A DNA stretch of 64,000 bases from Nakamurella sp040546275. GTDB lineage: Bacteria; Actinomycetota; Actinomycetes; Mycobacteriales; Nakamurellaceae. The DNA lies in the NCBI RefSeq assembly GCF_040546275.1, contig NZ_JBEPNO010000014.1, positions 81,249 to 145,248 of the forward strand. The letters run 5' to 3'. The position numbers and the translations under genes were made by a program. Under the pieces are notes generated by a model. The model did no database searches. It was not told the origin of the DNA and worked only from the letters and a program-made list of their open reading frames with translations. Shown one piece after another: positions 16,887 to 26,457 of the stretch; position 1 is the stretch's first letter; each line of letters starts with the position of its first letter.

Positions 16887-18734
16887 GTGGCTGTTAGGTC
16901 AGATCTGCGAAATGTCGCCATCGTCGCCCACGTCGATCATGGCAAGACCACCCTGGTCGACGCCATGCTCTGGCAGTCGGGGGCCTTCCGGGTCGGATCG
17001 GCGCACACCGACCGGGTGATGGACTCGAACGATCTGGAGCGCGAGAAGGGCATCACCATTCTCGCCAAGAACACGGCAGTGCACCGCGGCGACATGATCA
17101 TCAACATCGTCGACACCCCCGGCCACGCCGACTTCGGTGGCGAGGTGGAGCGCGCACTGATGATGGTCGACGGCGTCGTGCTGCTCGTCGACGCGTCCGA
17201 AGGTCCGCTGCCGCAGACCCGTTTCGTGCTGCGCAAGGCCCTCGAGGCCAGGCTCCCGGTGGTGCTGGTCGTCAACAAGACGGACCGCCCGGACGCCCGC
17301 ATCGACGAGGTCGTCGACGAGACCTATGCCCTGTTCATCGATCTCGACGCCGATGACGAGCAGATCGAATTCCCGATCGTCTACTGCGCCTCCCGCGCGG
17401 GCCGGGCCAGCCTGAACAAGCCGGCCAACGGCGAGATGCCCGACCACGAGAACCTGGACCCGCTCTTCGACGTGCTGCTCAAGGCCATCCCGGCCCCGGC
17501 CTACACCGAGGGCGCGCCACTGCAGGCGCAGGTCACGAACATCGACGCCTCCCCGTTCCTCGGCCGGATCGCGATGTGCCGGGTCATCGAGGGCACCATC
17601 ACCAAGGGCCAGCAGGTCGCCTGGATGAAGCTGGACGGAACCGTCGTCCGCACCAGGGTCAGCGAGCTCCTGATCACCGAGGCCCTCGACCGCGTGCCGG
17701 TCGAGTCCGCGTACGCCGGTGACCTGATCGCCGTCGCCGGCATGGCCGACATCACCATCGGCGAGACGCTGGCCGACGCGGAGAGCCCGGTGGCGCTGCC
17801 GCCCATCACCGTCGACGAGCCGGCCATCTCCATGACGGTCGGCATCAACACGAGCCCCCTGGCAGGCAAGGACGGCGGCAAGAAGCTGACCGCCCGTCAG
17901 GTGAAGAACCGGCTCGACCAGGAACTCATCGGCAACGTCTCCATCCGGGTCCTGAACACCGAGCGCCCGGACACCTGGGAGGTCCAGGGCCGTGGCGAAC
18001 TCGCGCTGGCCATCCTGGTCGAGACGATGCGCCGCGAGAGCTTCGAGCTGACGGTCGGCAAGCCGCAGGTGGTGCTGCGCGAGATCGACGGCAAGAAGCA
18101 CGAGCCGTTCGAGAAGCTGACCATCGACGTCCCGGAGGAGTACCTCGGCGCCGTCACGCAGTTGCTGGCCGTCCGCAAGGGCCGGATGGAGTCCATGACG
18201 AACCACGGCACCGGCTGGGTGCGCCTCGAGTTCCACGTGCCGTCGCGTGGCCTGATCGGCTTCCGTACCGACTTCCTGACCGACACCCGCGGCACCGGCA
18301 TCGCCAGCACCCTCTTCGACGGCTACGGCCCGTGGGCCGGTGCCATGCGGGCCCGCGCGAGCGGCTCGCTGGTGGCCGACCGTCCGGGCAAGGCGACCCC
18401 GTTCGCCATGCTCAGCCTGCAGGAGCGCGGCGCCATGTTCGTACCGCCGACCACCGAGGTCTACGAGGGCATGATCATCGGCGAGAACTCCCGCGCCGAC
18501 GACATGGACGTCAACATCACCAAGGAGAAGCAGCTCACCAACATGCGCAAGTCCTCGTCCGAGGAACTCGTGCACCTGGTGCCGCCCCGTTCGCTGTCGC
18601 TGGAGCAGGCCCTGGAGTTCTGCTCCGACGACGAGTGCGTCGAGATCACCCCGGTGGCCGCCCGTATCCGCAAGCTGGTGCTGAACGCCGGCGAACGCGC
18701 CCGCACCAGGAGCCGCAACAAGGTCTCCACCTGA
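16887..18734 (+). CDS. typA: Ribosome-associated translational GTPase TypA/BipA
   Basis: A 615-residue translational GTPase. G1 AHVDHGKTT, switch II DTPGHADFGGEV and NKTDRPDAR (G4) are present, followed by the beta-barrel domain and the C-terminal EF-G-like domains with ERPDTWEVQGRGELALAILVE and the BipA-specific end (TNMRKSSSEELVHL, then ALEFCSDDECVEITP). BipA acts on the ribosome during assembly and stress adaptation. GTG at 16887 is chosen because GAGGAG lies 10 nt upstream and the conserved LRNVAIVAHVDHGKTT follows directly; an open frame upstream runs through the repeat array and is not coding. A strong terminator follows. Confidence 0.97.
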   Translation: MAVRSDLRNVAIVAHVDHGKTTLVDAMLWQSGAFRVGSAHTDRVMDSNDLEREKGITILAKNTAVHRGDMIINIVDTPGHADFGGEVERALMMVDGVVLLVDASEGPLPQTRFVLRKALEARLPVVLVVNKTDRPDARIDEVVDETYALFIDLDADDEQIEFPIVYCASRAGRASLNKPANGEMPDHENLDPLFDVLLKAIPAPAYTEGAPLQAQVTNIDASPFLGRIAMCRVIEGTITKGQQVAWMKLDGTVVRTRVSELLITEALDRVPVESAYAGDLIAVAGMADITIGETLADAESPVALPPITVDEPAISMTVGINTSPLAGKDGGKKLTARQVKNRLDQELIGNVSIRVLNTERPDTWEVQGRGELALAILVETMRRESFELTVGKPQVVLREIDGKKHEPFEKLTIDVPEEYLGAVTQLLAVRKGRMESMTNHGTGWVRLEFHVPSRGLIGFRTDFLTDTRGTGIASTLFDGYGPWAGAMRARASGSLVADRPGKATPFAMLSLQERGAMFVPPTTEVYEGMIIGENSRADDMDVNITKEKQLTNMRKSSSEELVHLVPPRSLSLEQALEFCSDDECVEITPVAARIRKLVLNAGERARTRSRNKVST

Positions 18735-18781
18735 CCAAGCCCGAAGGCGACACCCGCCCGTTTAGGGTGAGCACATGGAAG

Positions 18782-18819
18782 ACCGTGGACGGCGAGCACC
18801 TCGCCGCCCACGGTTTTTT
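18782..18819 (+). terminator. Intrinsic terminator after typA
   Basis: ACCGTGGaCGGCGA pairs with TCGCCGcCCACGGT around a short loop, directly followed by TTTTTT. This is a textbook Rho-independent terminator, 47 bp behind typA. It also shows that the next gene must start downstream of it. Confidence 0.92.
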
Positions 18820-18867
18820 CGTTCCACCGGCCGGCCGGCTTGCCAGACCCGAGGCGCGACGACCCAC

Positions 18868-20568
18868 GTGCGACGTAAGAAGCTGCGCAGAAGGCCTCTG
18901 AGGGCCTCGGTACTGGCCCTGGTTGCCCTGCTGCTGGCCGCGTGTACGCCGCCCGGACTACCGGCGCCGATCGCGCCGGCATCCAGTGCAGCGGTCGGGA
19001 CAAGTCCGGCCACCGCCTCGACGGTCACCATCGGGGTCGACGGGCTGGTCGAGGGCTTCAACCCCCATGCCATCGCCGACTACTCACCGGCGGACGCCGC
19101 GGTCGCGTCGCTGGTGCTGCCGTCGGTGTCGACGGTGGCCGCCGACGGCTCCCTCGAACTGGACCGGGACGTGGTGCGAACGGCCGTCGTCACCTCGACC
19201 GATCCGTTCACCGTCACCTACACGCTCGACCGGAACGCGTCCTGGTCCGACGGGACGCCCATCACCGCCGAGGACTTCAGCTATCTGCGTGATCAGATGC
19301 TGGTCCAGCCAGGCACGGTCGATCCGGCCGGCTATCGGATGATCAACGCGATCGTTTCCCGGGACGCGGGAAAGTCGGTCGAGGTCACCTTCAGCAGCAA
19401 GGTCGCCGACTGGATGGCGCTCTTCTCGCCGCTGCTGCCAGCGCACATCCTCAAGGACTCGCCGGGCGGTTGGACCGAGGGGCTGGCGGCCGGCATCCCG
19501 GTCTCCGGCAATCGGTACAAGATGCAGTCCTACGACACGGTGACCGGCGAGATCACGCTCGTCCGGAACGACAAGTACTGGGGGACCCAGCCAGGACCCA
19601 GCACCGCGATCCTGCGGTTGGGTACGACGACGGCGCTGATCGAGGCGCTGAGACGTGGTGATCTCCAGGCCGTGCTCCTACAGCCCGACGCGGCGAACCA
19701 GCGATCCCTCGACGCTGCAGTGCCGACCGACCGCCGGGTCACCGTCCCGCTGCCCGGCGCCGTCCAGCTGGTCTTCAACACCACCGGTGGTGCCGTCGCC
19801 GACGTCCGGGTCCGGCGGGCCATCGCCGCCGGCCTCGACCTGGCGGAGATCAGGGCCGTGCTGGACGGTGGCAACGCCGGCGGGAGCGCCGCGGTGCCCT
19901 CGCTGATCGCCCTCGGGTCGACGCCGCCGCAGTCGGCGACACCCCCGTCGAGCGCCATCATGACCGACGATGCGGCGGCAGCCGCGCAGGACCTCGAAGC
20001 TGCTGGCTACCACCGGGATTCCCTCTACGTGAGCAAGGACGGGCAGGTTCTGAGGTTGACGTTGACCTATCCGAGCACCGACCCCCGACTGGCGGCCGCC
20101 GCCGGACTCGTCCAGTCCCGACTGGCAGCCATCGGGATCGAGGTCGATCTGCTGCGGGACGAGCCCCGGGCAGTGGTGGACAACCGGCTGGCCAGGGGCA
20201 CGGTCGACCTCGGCCTCCTGATGGTGCCCCGCGGGCCGAGCGATGCCATCGCCGCGGATTCGGCGTTCGGCTGCCCGCTGCCCGTCACCGGCACGGCGGT
20301 GCCGGCGACCGATCCGCTGCCACGGGCCGGCAACCTCTCCGGGTTCTGCTCGGAGGAGGCTCAAGCCCAGTTGGCCGACGGTCTCGGCGGTGTGGTCCCG
20401 GTCACACTGGACGGGCTGCTGGCCTCGGAGCTGCCGATCGTGCCCATCGGGAGGCAGTCGGCGGTGTTTGCGACGTCGGCCCGGATTGCCCCCCAGTTGG
20501 CCCTGGCCGGGCCGGGGTGGGTTTTCTCCGGGCCGTTGGCCGGCCTGGCCGCCTGGCCGTCGGATTGA
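18868..20568 (+). CDS. ABC transporter substrate-binding lipoprotein (SBP family 5)
   Basis: A lipoprotein of ~566 residues with a strongly basic N-terminus, hydrophobic segment and lipobox LLAAC. The mature part resembles family 5 (oligopeptide/nickel-type) binding proteins: TVTIGVDGLVEGFNPHA, NASWSDGTPITAEDFSY, then VRRAIAAGLDLAEIR. GTG at 18868 lies after the terminator of typA and begins VRRKKLRRRPL; no strong SD is seen. No permease follows directly, but a second family 5 binding protein and a complete permease/ATPase set lie 0.3-9 kb downstream on the same strand, so the two binding proteins may share one translocator. Confidence 0.88.
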   Translation: MRRKKLRRRPLRASVLALVALLLAACTPPGLPAPIAPASSAAVGTSPATASTVTIGVDGLVEGFNPHAIADYSPADAAVASLVLPSVSTVAADGSLELDRDVVRTAVVTSTDPFTVTYTLDRNASWSDGTPITAEDFSYLRDQMLVQPGTVDPAGYRMINAIVSRDAGKSVEVTFSSKVADWMALFSPLLPAHILKDSPGGWTEGLAAGIPVSGNRYKMQSYDTVTGEITLVRNDKYWGTQPGPSTAILRLGTTTALIEALRRGDLQAVLLQPDAANQRSLDAAVPTDRRVTVPLPGAVQLVFNTTGGAVADVRVRRAIAAGLDLAEIRAVLDGGNAGGSAAVPSLIALGSTPPQSATPPSSAIMTDDAAAAAQDLEAAGYHRDSLYVSKDGQVLRLTLTYPSTDPRLAAAAGLVQSRLAAIGIEVDLLRDEPRAVVDNRLARGTVDLGLLMVPRGPSDAIAADSAFGCPLPVTGTAVPATDPLPRAGNLSGFCSEEAQAQLADGLGGVVPVTLDGLLASELPIVPIGRQSAVFATSARIAPQLALAGPGWVFSGPLAGLAAWPSD

Positions 20569-20886
20569 TCGAATCTGCGCGCCTGACCTGGACAAATCGA
20601 CGTGCTTCGCTAAGTGGGCCGTAACTTCTGCGGTCCGCACGCCTGAACGGAAGAAGTCCTGCGTCCATCTGTGCCGGATCGCCCGGATGTCCGATTGGTG
20701 TTTCCCTGATGCTAACCACCGGTCACCTTTTGGTGACGATCACTGTTGTCGGCTGGCCCAGATGGTGAGAAGGTTCGTAAAGTCTGGCGGTCAGACACGA
20801 CATGGTTGCTGTGTGATTCGCGGAATGCGACGGTCGATGGGGGCCGGCGTTGACGGATTGCGGAGCGCCCTTCAGGAGGATCCTTC
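20569..20886. other. 318-bp intergenic region, no gene seen
   Basis: Lies between the two family 5 binding-protein genes and presumably holds the promoter of the second. The first half is lower in GC than its surroundings. It contains the short inverted repeat listed separately and a strong SD (AGGAGG, 20875-20880) before the next start. No tRNA or small gene recognised. Confidence 0.5.
20722..20737. promoter_or_regulatory. Perfect inverted repeat, possible operator
   Basis: GTCACC-TTTT-GGTGAC, 6-bp arms with a 4-bp centre, about 150 bp before the next binding-protein gene. The symmetry suits a dimeric repressor. No regulator gene is adjacent. Confidence 0.4.
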
Positions 20887-22917
20887 ATGACCAGAAAACG
20901 GGCAGTGACACTCACTGCTCTCGTCGCGACATCGGCTCTGCTGTTTGCCGCGTGCACCAGCTCGCCGGGACAGGCGACATCGACCACGCCGACCACGGCC
21001 GGTTCCAGCGCCGCGCCGGCAACCAGCGGCGCGCCCAGCTCGAGCGCGACCAACAGCGGCACGGTCAGCAGCGGACCGGCCAGCAGCGGACCGGCCACCA
21101 GCGGAGCGACCGGCAGCAGTGCGCCGACGACGTCCAACGAACCGGCCGGCGCGGATGGTTGCGGCAAGCCGCACGGCGCCTACACCGACCCGGGTACCGC
21201 AGCCGGAGCGGTGACCGTCGGGTTCAACGAGCTGTCGACCTCCTGGAACGCACAGTCCTCGCACGGCAACTCGGTCTACAACTCGAACGCCCTGTACCTG
21301 ACCCAGGCGCAGAACTGGTACTACGACAAAGATCTCAAGCTCATCAACAACGACTCGTTCATGACCTGCAAGGTCACGTCGACGAAGCCGCTGACGATCG
21401 CCTACACCATCAACAAGGACGCCAAGTGGTCCGACGGGGTCCCCGTCTCCGCCGAGGACCTGCTGATGACCTGGATCAGCAACAGCGGAAACTTCAGCAC
21501 CGGCGAGGTCAAGACCGACAAGGACGGCAACCCGTTGCCGTCCACGGGCAGCACCGTCGCCTTCGACTCCTCCAGCCCGGGTCTGGCGCTGATCAAGGCG
21601 TTCCCGACCATCTCGGCAGACCACAAGACCCTGACCACGGTCTTCACCGAGCCGTTCGTGGACTACCAGCTCAACCTGACCATCGGCGTCCCCGCGCACG
21701 CGGTCGCCGTGAAGGCCCTCGGCATCTCTGACCCGACGGCCGCGGTTGCCGCGCTGGTCAAGGCAGCTCAGACCAAGGACAACGCGTCCCTGGCGAAGAT
21801 CGCCAACACCTGGAACACGGCTTTCGACTTCACGGCGCTGCCGTCCGACAAGTCCCTGTACCTGTCCGACGGTCCGTACATCATGTCGGACTTCAAGGCG
21901 AACCAGTTCCAGACGTTCACCATCAACCCCGCCTACACCTGGGGACCGAAGCCGTCCGTCGCGACCATCACCATCCAGTACGCACCGGACCCGACCGCGG
22001 CGGTCCAGTCGCTCGCCAATGGTGAGCTCCAGATCATCAACCCTCAGGCGACCGCGGATGTGCTCAAGGGCGCGACCGCGCTCGAGAGCCAGGGCGTCAA
22101 GGTCATCAACGGCAGTGGTGGCACCTACGAGCACGTCGACCTGGCCGAGAACAACAAGGGCCCGTTCGACCCGGCCACCTACGGTGGCGACGCCACCAAG
22201 GCGACCGAGGTCCGCACCGCTTTCCTCAAGACCATCCCGCGGCAGGACATCATCGACCGGTTGATCAAGCCGCTCAACCCGGCCGCGACGATCCGTAACT
22301 CCTTCACCCAGGTGCCAGGAGCACCCGGCTACGCCCCGATGGTCGCCGCCAACGGGATGAGCGCCTACGACAAGGTCGATCTGGCCGGCGCCAAGGCCCT
22401 GCTCGCGCAGGCCGGCGTCAAGACCCCCGTCAACGTGCGCTTCATGTACGCCGACAACAACCCCCGTCGCGCCAGCGAGTACCAGCTGATCGCGGCGTCG
22501 GCCAAGCAGGCCGGGTTCAACGTGATCGATGCGAAGAACGCGAACTGGAGCAGCCAGCTCACGAACACCAAGATTTATGACGCTGTCCTGTTCGGTTGGC
22601 AGAACAGCACCACCGGTGTCGCGCAGAACCCGCCGAACTTCCTGTCCGGCGCAGCGGGCCAGAACAACTTCTACGGGTACAAGAACGCCAACGTCGACAA
22701 GTGGATGAACCAGCTCAACGTCACCACTGACGCTGCGACTCAGACCAAGCTGCTGACCGACACGGAGACGCAGCTGGTCAAGGACGGGTTCGGGACGATC
22801 CTGTTCCAGTTCCCCGACATCACCGCTTTCGACTCGACGAAGGTCACCGGGGTGGGCGGTATCGCCCTGGTCCCGGGTGTCTTCTCGAACTTCTGGGAGT
22901 GGAAGATCGCCGGCTGA
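20887..22917 (+). CDS. Oligopeptide-type ABC transporter substrate-binding lipoprotein
   Basis: A 676-residue family 5 binding protein. Lipobox FAAC at the end of the signal, then a ~75-residue Ser/Gly/Ala/Thr linker (repeated SSGPASSGPATSG-like units), then the binding domain: TVGFNELSTSWNAQSSHGN, DAKWSDGVPVSAEDLLMTW, and TAFLKTIPRQDIIDRLI. The ATG at 20887 has an excellent SD (AGGAGG). It heads an operon with two permeases and a fused ATPase; a long hairpin separates it from the first permease. Confidence 0.93.
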   Translation: MTRKRAVTLTALVATSALLFAACTSSPGQATSTTPTTAGSSAAPATSGAPSSSATNSGTVSSGPASSGPATSGATGSSAPTTSNEPAGADGCGKPHGAYTDPGTAAGAVTVGFNELSTSWNAQSSHGNSVYNSNALYLTQAQNWYYDKDLKLINNDSFMTCKVTSTKPLTIAYTINKDAKWSDGVPVSAEDLLMTWISNSGNFSTGEVKTDKDGNPLPSTGSTVAFDSSSPGLALIKAFPTISADHKTLTTVFTEPFVDYQLNLTIGVPAHAVAVKALGISDPTAAVAALVKAAQTKDNASLAKIANTWNTAFDFTALPSDKSLYLSDGPYIMSDFKANQFQTFTINPAYTWGPKPSVATITIQYAPDPTAAVQSLANGELQIINPQATADVLKGATALESQGVKVINGSGGTYEHVDLAENNKGPFDPATYGGDATKATEVRTAFLKTIPRQDIIDRLIKPLNPAATIRNSFTQVPGAPGYAPMVAANGMSAYDKVDLAGAKALLAQAGVKTPVNVRFMYADNNPRRASEYQLIAASAKQAGFNVIDAKNANWSSQLTNTKIYDAVLFGWQNSTTGVAQNPPNFLSGAAGQNNFYGYKNANVDKWMNQLNVTTDAATQTKLLTDTETQLVKDGFGTILFQFPDITAFDSTKVTGVGGIALVPGVFSNFWEWKIAG

Positions 22918-22934
22918 TCGGATGATGTGCTAGA

Positions 22935-22973
22935 CCGTCCTGGTCGGGACCCTCGTGGTCCCGGCCAGGACGG
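22935..22973 (+). terminator. 17-bp hairpin after the oligopeptide-binding gene
   Basis: CCGTCCTGGTCGGGACC pairs with GGTCCCGGCCAGGACGG (one G-U pair) across the 5-nt loop CTCGT, followed by CCTGTTTG. It probably acts as a partial terminator or 3' mRNA stabiliser, giving more binding protein than permease. Confidence 0.75.
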
Positions 22974-23063
22974 CCTGTTTGTTGCTGCAGACATCTGATC
23001 GGGATTCCCATTCTCTGCCGAGGAACGGCACCAGTGGGGACCAGCGCGAAAGGGACACACCCA

Positions 23064-24602
23064 GTGCTGACCTTCATCGTGCGGCGCATCATCGCCGCCA
23101 TCTTCATCACGATCGGCGCGAGCTTCATCGCCTACATCCTGGTGGCCAACGCGGGTAATCCGCTGCAGAATGCCCAGGGTCTCCCCGCCTCGCAGCGCGC
23201 GAACGCGGTCGCGACCGTGACCGCGACCCTCCACCTGGACGTGAATCCGGTCTTCCGCTTCTTCATCTGGCTGAAGGGGGTTGGCGGCTGCGTCGTCGGC
23301 CAGTGCAATTTCGGGGTCAACATCCAGCAGACCCCGGTCAACGGGTTGCTGAGTGCAGCCCTCGGCCAGTCGATCAAGTTGATCCTGGCCTCCACCATCC
23401 TGGCCGTGCTGCTCGGCATCGCCATCGGTGTGGTCTCCGCGCTCCGTCAGTACTCGGGCCTGGACTACGCGGTCACCTTCCTGGCGTTCCTGTTCTTCGC
23501 GCTTCCGGTGTTCTTCATCGGCGTGATCCTCAAGGACCTGCTGGCGATTCGCTTCAATACCTTTCTCGGCAGCGGGGCCTCGTTCTCCTGGGCGGCCATC
23601 TTCATCTTCGCGGTCGTCTTCGCCCTGATCGCCTACTCCCTCGTTCCCGGAGAGTTCCTGCGGCGCTTGATGATCGGCGGCATCGCCTTCGTGATCGCGC
23701 TGGCCGCGATGTACTACATCACCGTCGAGCACTGGCTGTTGAATCCGTCCCTCGGACCGGTGGTGATCGCCGTGCTCTCGGTCCTGCTCGGTCTGGGCAT
23801 CACCGTGCTCACCGCCGGGCTCTCGAACAGGAAGGCGCTCTACACCTCGATGACGGTCGCGGCCATCGGGGTGGCGCTCTGGTACCCACTCCAGTGGTGG
23901 CCGTTCCTGAACGGGATGTCCTGGGCCAAGATGATCCTGATCCTGGTGATCGGCGTCGTGGTGGGTGTCGCCGTCGGTTATGCCTTCGGCGGCGACGACA
24001 AGGGACTGTCGGCCCGGACCGGTGCGCTGACCGCCGTGGCGACCGGCTTCATCATCTTCGTCGACCGTCTCATGCGGGCCTGGCACAGCTATTCGATCAA
24101 CCCCTCCATTGCCGGCCGACCGATCCGGACCACATTGCCCTCCACGCCAAATCTCAAGGGCGACTTCTGGATCCAGACCACGGACACCCTGACCCACCTC
24201 GTGCTGCCGACCATCACCCTGATGCTGATCTCGCTGGCGACCCACTCCCGTTTCTCCCGGGCGAGCATGTTGGAGGTGATGAACCAGGACTACATCCGCA
24301 CCGCCAGATCCAAGGGTCTGACCGAGCGGACGGTCGTCATGCGGCACGCCTTCCGCAACGCGCTGATCCCGATGGCCACCGTGGTCGCCTTCGACATCTC
24401 CGGACTGATCGGCGGCGCCGTGCTGACCGAGCGGGTCTTCGGGTGGAAGTCGATGGGTTCTCTGTTCTCGCAGGGTCTGACCGACGCCGACCCGAATCCG
24501 GTGATGGCCTTCTTCGTGGTCGGTGCCCTCATCGCCGTTCTTGCCAACCTCCTGGCCGACATCGCCTATGCGGCCCTCGACCCCCGGATCAGGCTGAGCT
24601 GA
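23064..24602 (+). CDS. Oligopeptide ABC transporter permease (DppB-type) with large membrane insertion
   Basis: A 512-residue permease, much longer than usual DppB proteins (~310-340). The N-terminus (FIVRRIIAAIFITIGASFIA) and the C-terminal part (EVMNQDYIRTARSKGLTERT, then RHAFRNALIPMATV) are normal for the family and include the ATPase-docking loop. Between them, residues ~171-370 form an extra region with about five predicted spans. GTG at 23064 is chosen because GAAAGGGA lies upstream and the conserved first helix follows at once. Works with the next permease and the fused ATPase. Confidence 0.9.
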   Translation: MLTFIVRRIIAAIFITIGASFIAYILVANAGNPLQNAQGLPASQRANAVATVTATLHLDVNPVFRFFIWLKGVGGCVVGQCNFGVNIQQTPVNGLLSAALGQSIKLILASTILAVLLGIAIGVVSALRQYSGLDYAVTFLAFLFFALPVFFIGVILKDLLAIRFNTFLGSGASFSWAAIFIFAVVFALIAYSLVPGEFLRRLMIGGIAFVIALAAMYYITVEHWLLNPSLGPVVIAVLSVLLGLGITVLTAGLSNRKALYTSMTVAAIGVALWYPLQWWPFLNGMSWAKMILILVIGVVVGVAVGYAFGGDDKGLSARTGALTAVATGFIIFVDRLMRAWHSYSINPSIAGRPIRTTLPSTPNLKGDFWIQTTDTLTHLVLPTITLMLISLATHSRFSRASMLEVMNQDYIRTARSKGLTERTVVMRHAFRNALIPMATVVAFDISGLIGGAVLTERVFGWKSMGSLFSQGLTDADPNPVMAFFVVGALIAVLANLLADIAYAALDPRIRLS

Positions 24603-24603
24603 C

Positions 24604-25674
24604 ATGACCGAACACATCAGTCCCGACCCCAGTCACGATGTCGTCCCGACGGAGCCCGGCGAAAGGGGCAGCCTCGAACAGCGGGAGGTCGCCGGACTCT
24701 CCCAGTCCCAGATCGTCCGCAAGCGCTTCTTCCGGCACCGTGGCGCCGTCATCTCGCTGACGGTGCTGGTGCTGATCCTGCTGCTGTCGGTCAGCTCGAT
24801 CGGGTACGGACCGATCCCCGGGTGGTGGCAGCACAACTACTACGACGTCGTCGCTCCGGCGGACGGAGCCAGGGCCACGTTGTCGGTCTTCTGGATCGGC
24901 GGACACGACTTCTTCTCGATGGGCGCCTACCCGTTCGGGGCCGACGGGCAGCACGGGCAGGACAACTTCGCCCAGGTGATGCGCGGCATCCAGCAGACCC
25001 TGACCCTGGTGGTGATCACCGGAATCCTTTCCACTGTCCTCGGTGTGGTGCTCGGCGCCATCGCCGGGTACTACCGCGGCTGGGTCGATTCGGTGATCAT
25101 GCGGTTCACCGACCTGATCATCACGCTGCCGGTGCTGCTGGTGACCGCCGTCCTCGGGTTCGTCTTCGAGGCCAGAGGGGTGATCCCGGTCGCCGTTGCG
25201 CTCGGTCTGCTGTCGTGGACCTCGATGACCAGGCTGGTGCGGGCGGAATTCCTGACACTGCGGGAGCGGGAGTTCGTCGACGCGGCCAAGGTCGCCGGTG
25301 CCTCGTCGGCCCGGATCATCTTCAAGCACATCATGCCGAACTCGGTGGGCGTCATCGTCGTCAACGCCACCCTGACGATCAGCAGCAGCATCCTGGTCGA
25401 GGCCGCGCTGTCGTTCCTCAGCTTCGGGATCCAGTACCCGGACGTGTCGCTGGGGTCGCTGATCTCGACCTACCAGGCGTCCATCCTGACGGGGGAGCCC
25501 TACCTGTTCTTCTGGCCCGGCATCTTCATCATCCTGATCGTGCTCTGCCTGAACTTCATCGGCGACGGACTGCGGGACGCCTACGATCCGCGGCAGAAGC
25601 GGATCCCGAAGGCGAGAGACCTGCGGAGGTCGAAGGCACTGGCCAGAACCACCCTGGACCCGGTCGAGGCCTGA
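24604..25674 (+). CDS. Oligopeptide ABC transporter permease (DppC-type)
   Basis: A 356-residue permease. A ~40-residue cytoplasmic N-terminus precedes the first span. The docking loop reads RAEFLTLREREFVDAAKVAG, followed by HIMPNSVGVIVV and ALSFLSFGIQYPDVSLG, typical of DppC/OppC. It starts 1 bp after the DppB-type stop, so translation is probably coupled. It pairs with the enlarged DppB-type permease. Confidence 0.93.
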   Translation: MTEHISPDPSHDVVPTEPGERGSLEQREVAGLSQSQIVRKRFFRHRGAVISLTVLVLILLLSVSSIGYGPIPGWWQHNYYDVVAPADGARATLSVFWIGGHDFFSMGAYPFGADGQHGQDNFAQVMRGIQQTLTLVVITGILSTVLGVVLGAIAGYYRGWVDSVIMRFTDLIITLPVLLVTAVLGFVFEARGVIPVAVALGLLSWTSMTRLVRAEFLTLREREFVDAAKVAGASSARIIFKHIMPNSVGVIVVNATLTISSSILVEAALSFLSFGIQYPDVSLGSLISTYQASILTGEPYLFFWPGIFIILIVLCLNFIGDGLRDAYDPRQKRIPKARDLRRSKALARTTLDPVEA

Positions 25675-25733
25675 CGGCCATGCTCATGATCGTCGTGAAC
25701 CGGCGAGTTTCCGAAGTACTGCCAAGGATCTGG

Positions 25734-26357
25734 TCAGAGCAGGGCGGACGCTGCGCAGCCGAGCACGAGCACCGCACCGGCGACCATGGTGCCGCGGTGG
25801 AGTCGGATCGGTGGTTGGCTGAACTCGAGACGTGGATCGTCGAGGAAGCCGAGATCCCGCAGTTCCTCCCACTGGCGACGCACCACCGCTGCGGCGGCGC
25901 CGGAGGCGCTGTCCGGATGGTCGCCGGGGCGGATGGAGCCCTCCGGACCGAAGGTGGATTCCGGCAGACCGGTCGCAGCCTTCCGGCTGATGCGGGCGGC
26001 GTTCATCCCGCCGGGCGCAGGAGCCGCCCAGGCCACGAACTTGCCGTAGGCGGTGTACAGGGTCAGGGCCCACTTGGTGTCGATCCGCTGGATGGACGGC
26101 CACGGCAGATCGATGGTGCGCAGGACGTTGACCACGTGAACGCCGGCCACGTCGACCGCCACCTCGGGGCGCCAGTAGGCGGCCCAGACCGCTCCGGACA
26201 GCAGCGCGAGCCAGGGCGTCGCGCGCAGGCCCGCTTCCGCACTCTGGATGAAGGCGGAGACGACGGCGATCGCCGACAGCGCCCAGATCGCGATGGTGAG
26301 CCACCGTCCGAAGGTGGGTCTGAAGATCTGGGCCGTCGTCGGGTCGGGGGAGGACAC
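25734..26357 (-). CDS. PH-domain-like membrane protein
   Basis: A protein of ~207 residues with two N-terminal hydrophobic segments (WLTIAIWALSAIAVVSAF and a second after ~15 residues), a bacterial PH-like domain (VAVDVAGVHVVNVLRTIDLP, then WPSIQRIDTKWALTLYT), and a C-terminal hydrophobic segment. Such proteins are widespread in actinobacteria and of unknown function. It lies on the opposite strand between the DppC-type gene and the fused ATPase, interrupting the transport operon. The start is uncertain; GTG 26357 (VSSPDPTTAQIF) is preferred since earlier codons overlap the divergent gene's control region. Confidence 0.72.
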   Translation of the reverse strand: MSSPDPTTAQIFRPTFGRWLTIAIWALSAIAVVSAFIQSAEAGLRATPWLALLSGAVWAAYWRPEVAVDVAGVHVVNVLRTIDLPWPSIQRIDTKWALTLYTAYGKFVAWAAPAPGGMNAARISRKAATGLPESTFGPEGSIRPGDHPDSASGAAAAVVRRQWEELRDLGFLDDPRLEFSQPPIRLHRGTMVAGAVLVLGCAASALL

Positions 26358-26457
26358 TCGACCATGGTGACACGTCCCGATCCGGATGCCCGTGGAGATC
26401 GAACCGCCGGCGTTCCCGACCAGAAGAGCTCCAGAACGACACATCGAGAAGGGCACC

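Noticed and set aside
22740..24617. Minus-strand 625-residue frame over the DppB-type gene
   Set aside because: Shadow of the permease: rich in Asp, His, Gly and Arg without any motif.
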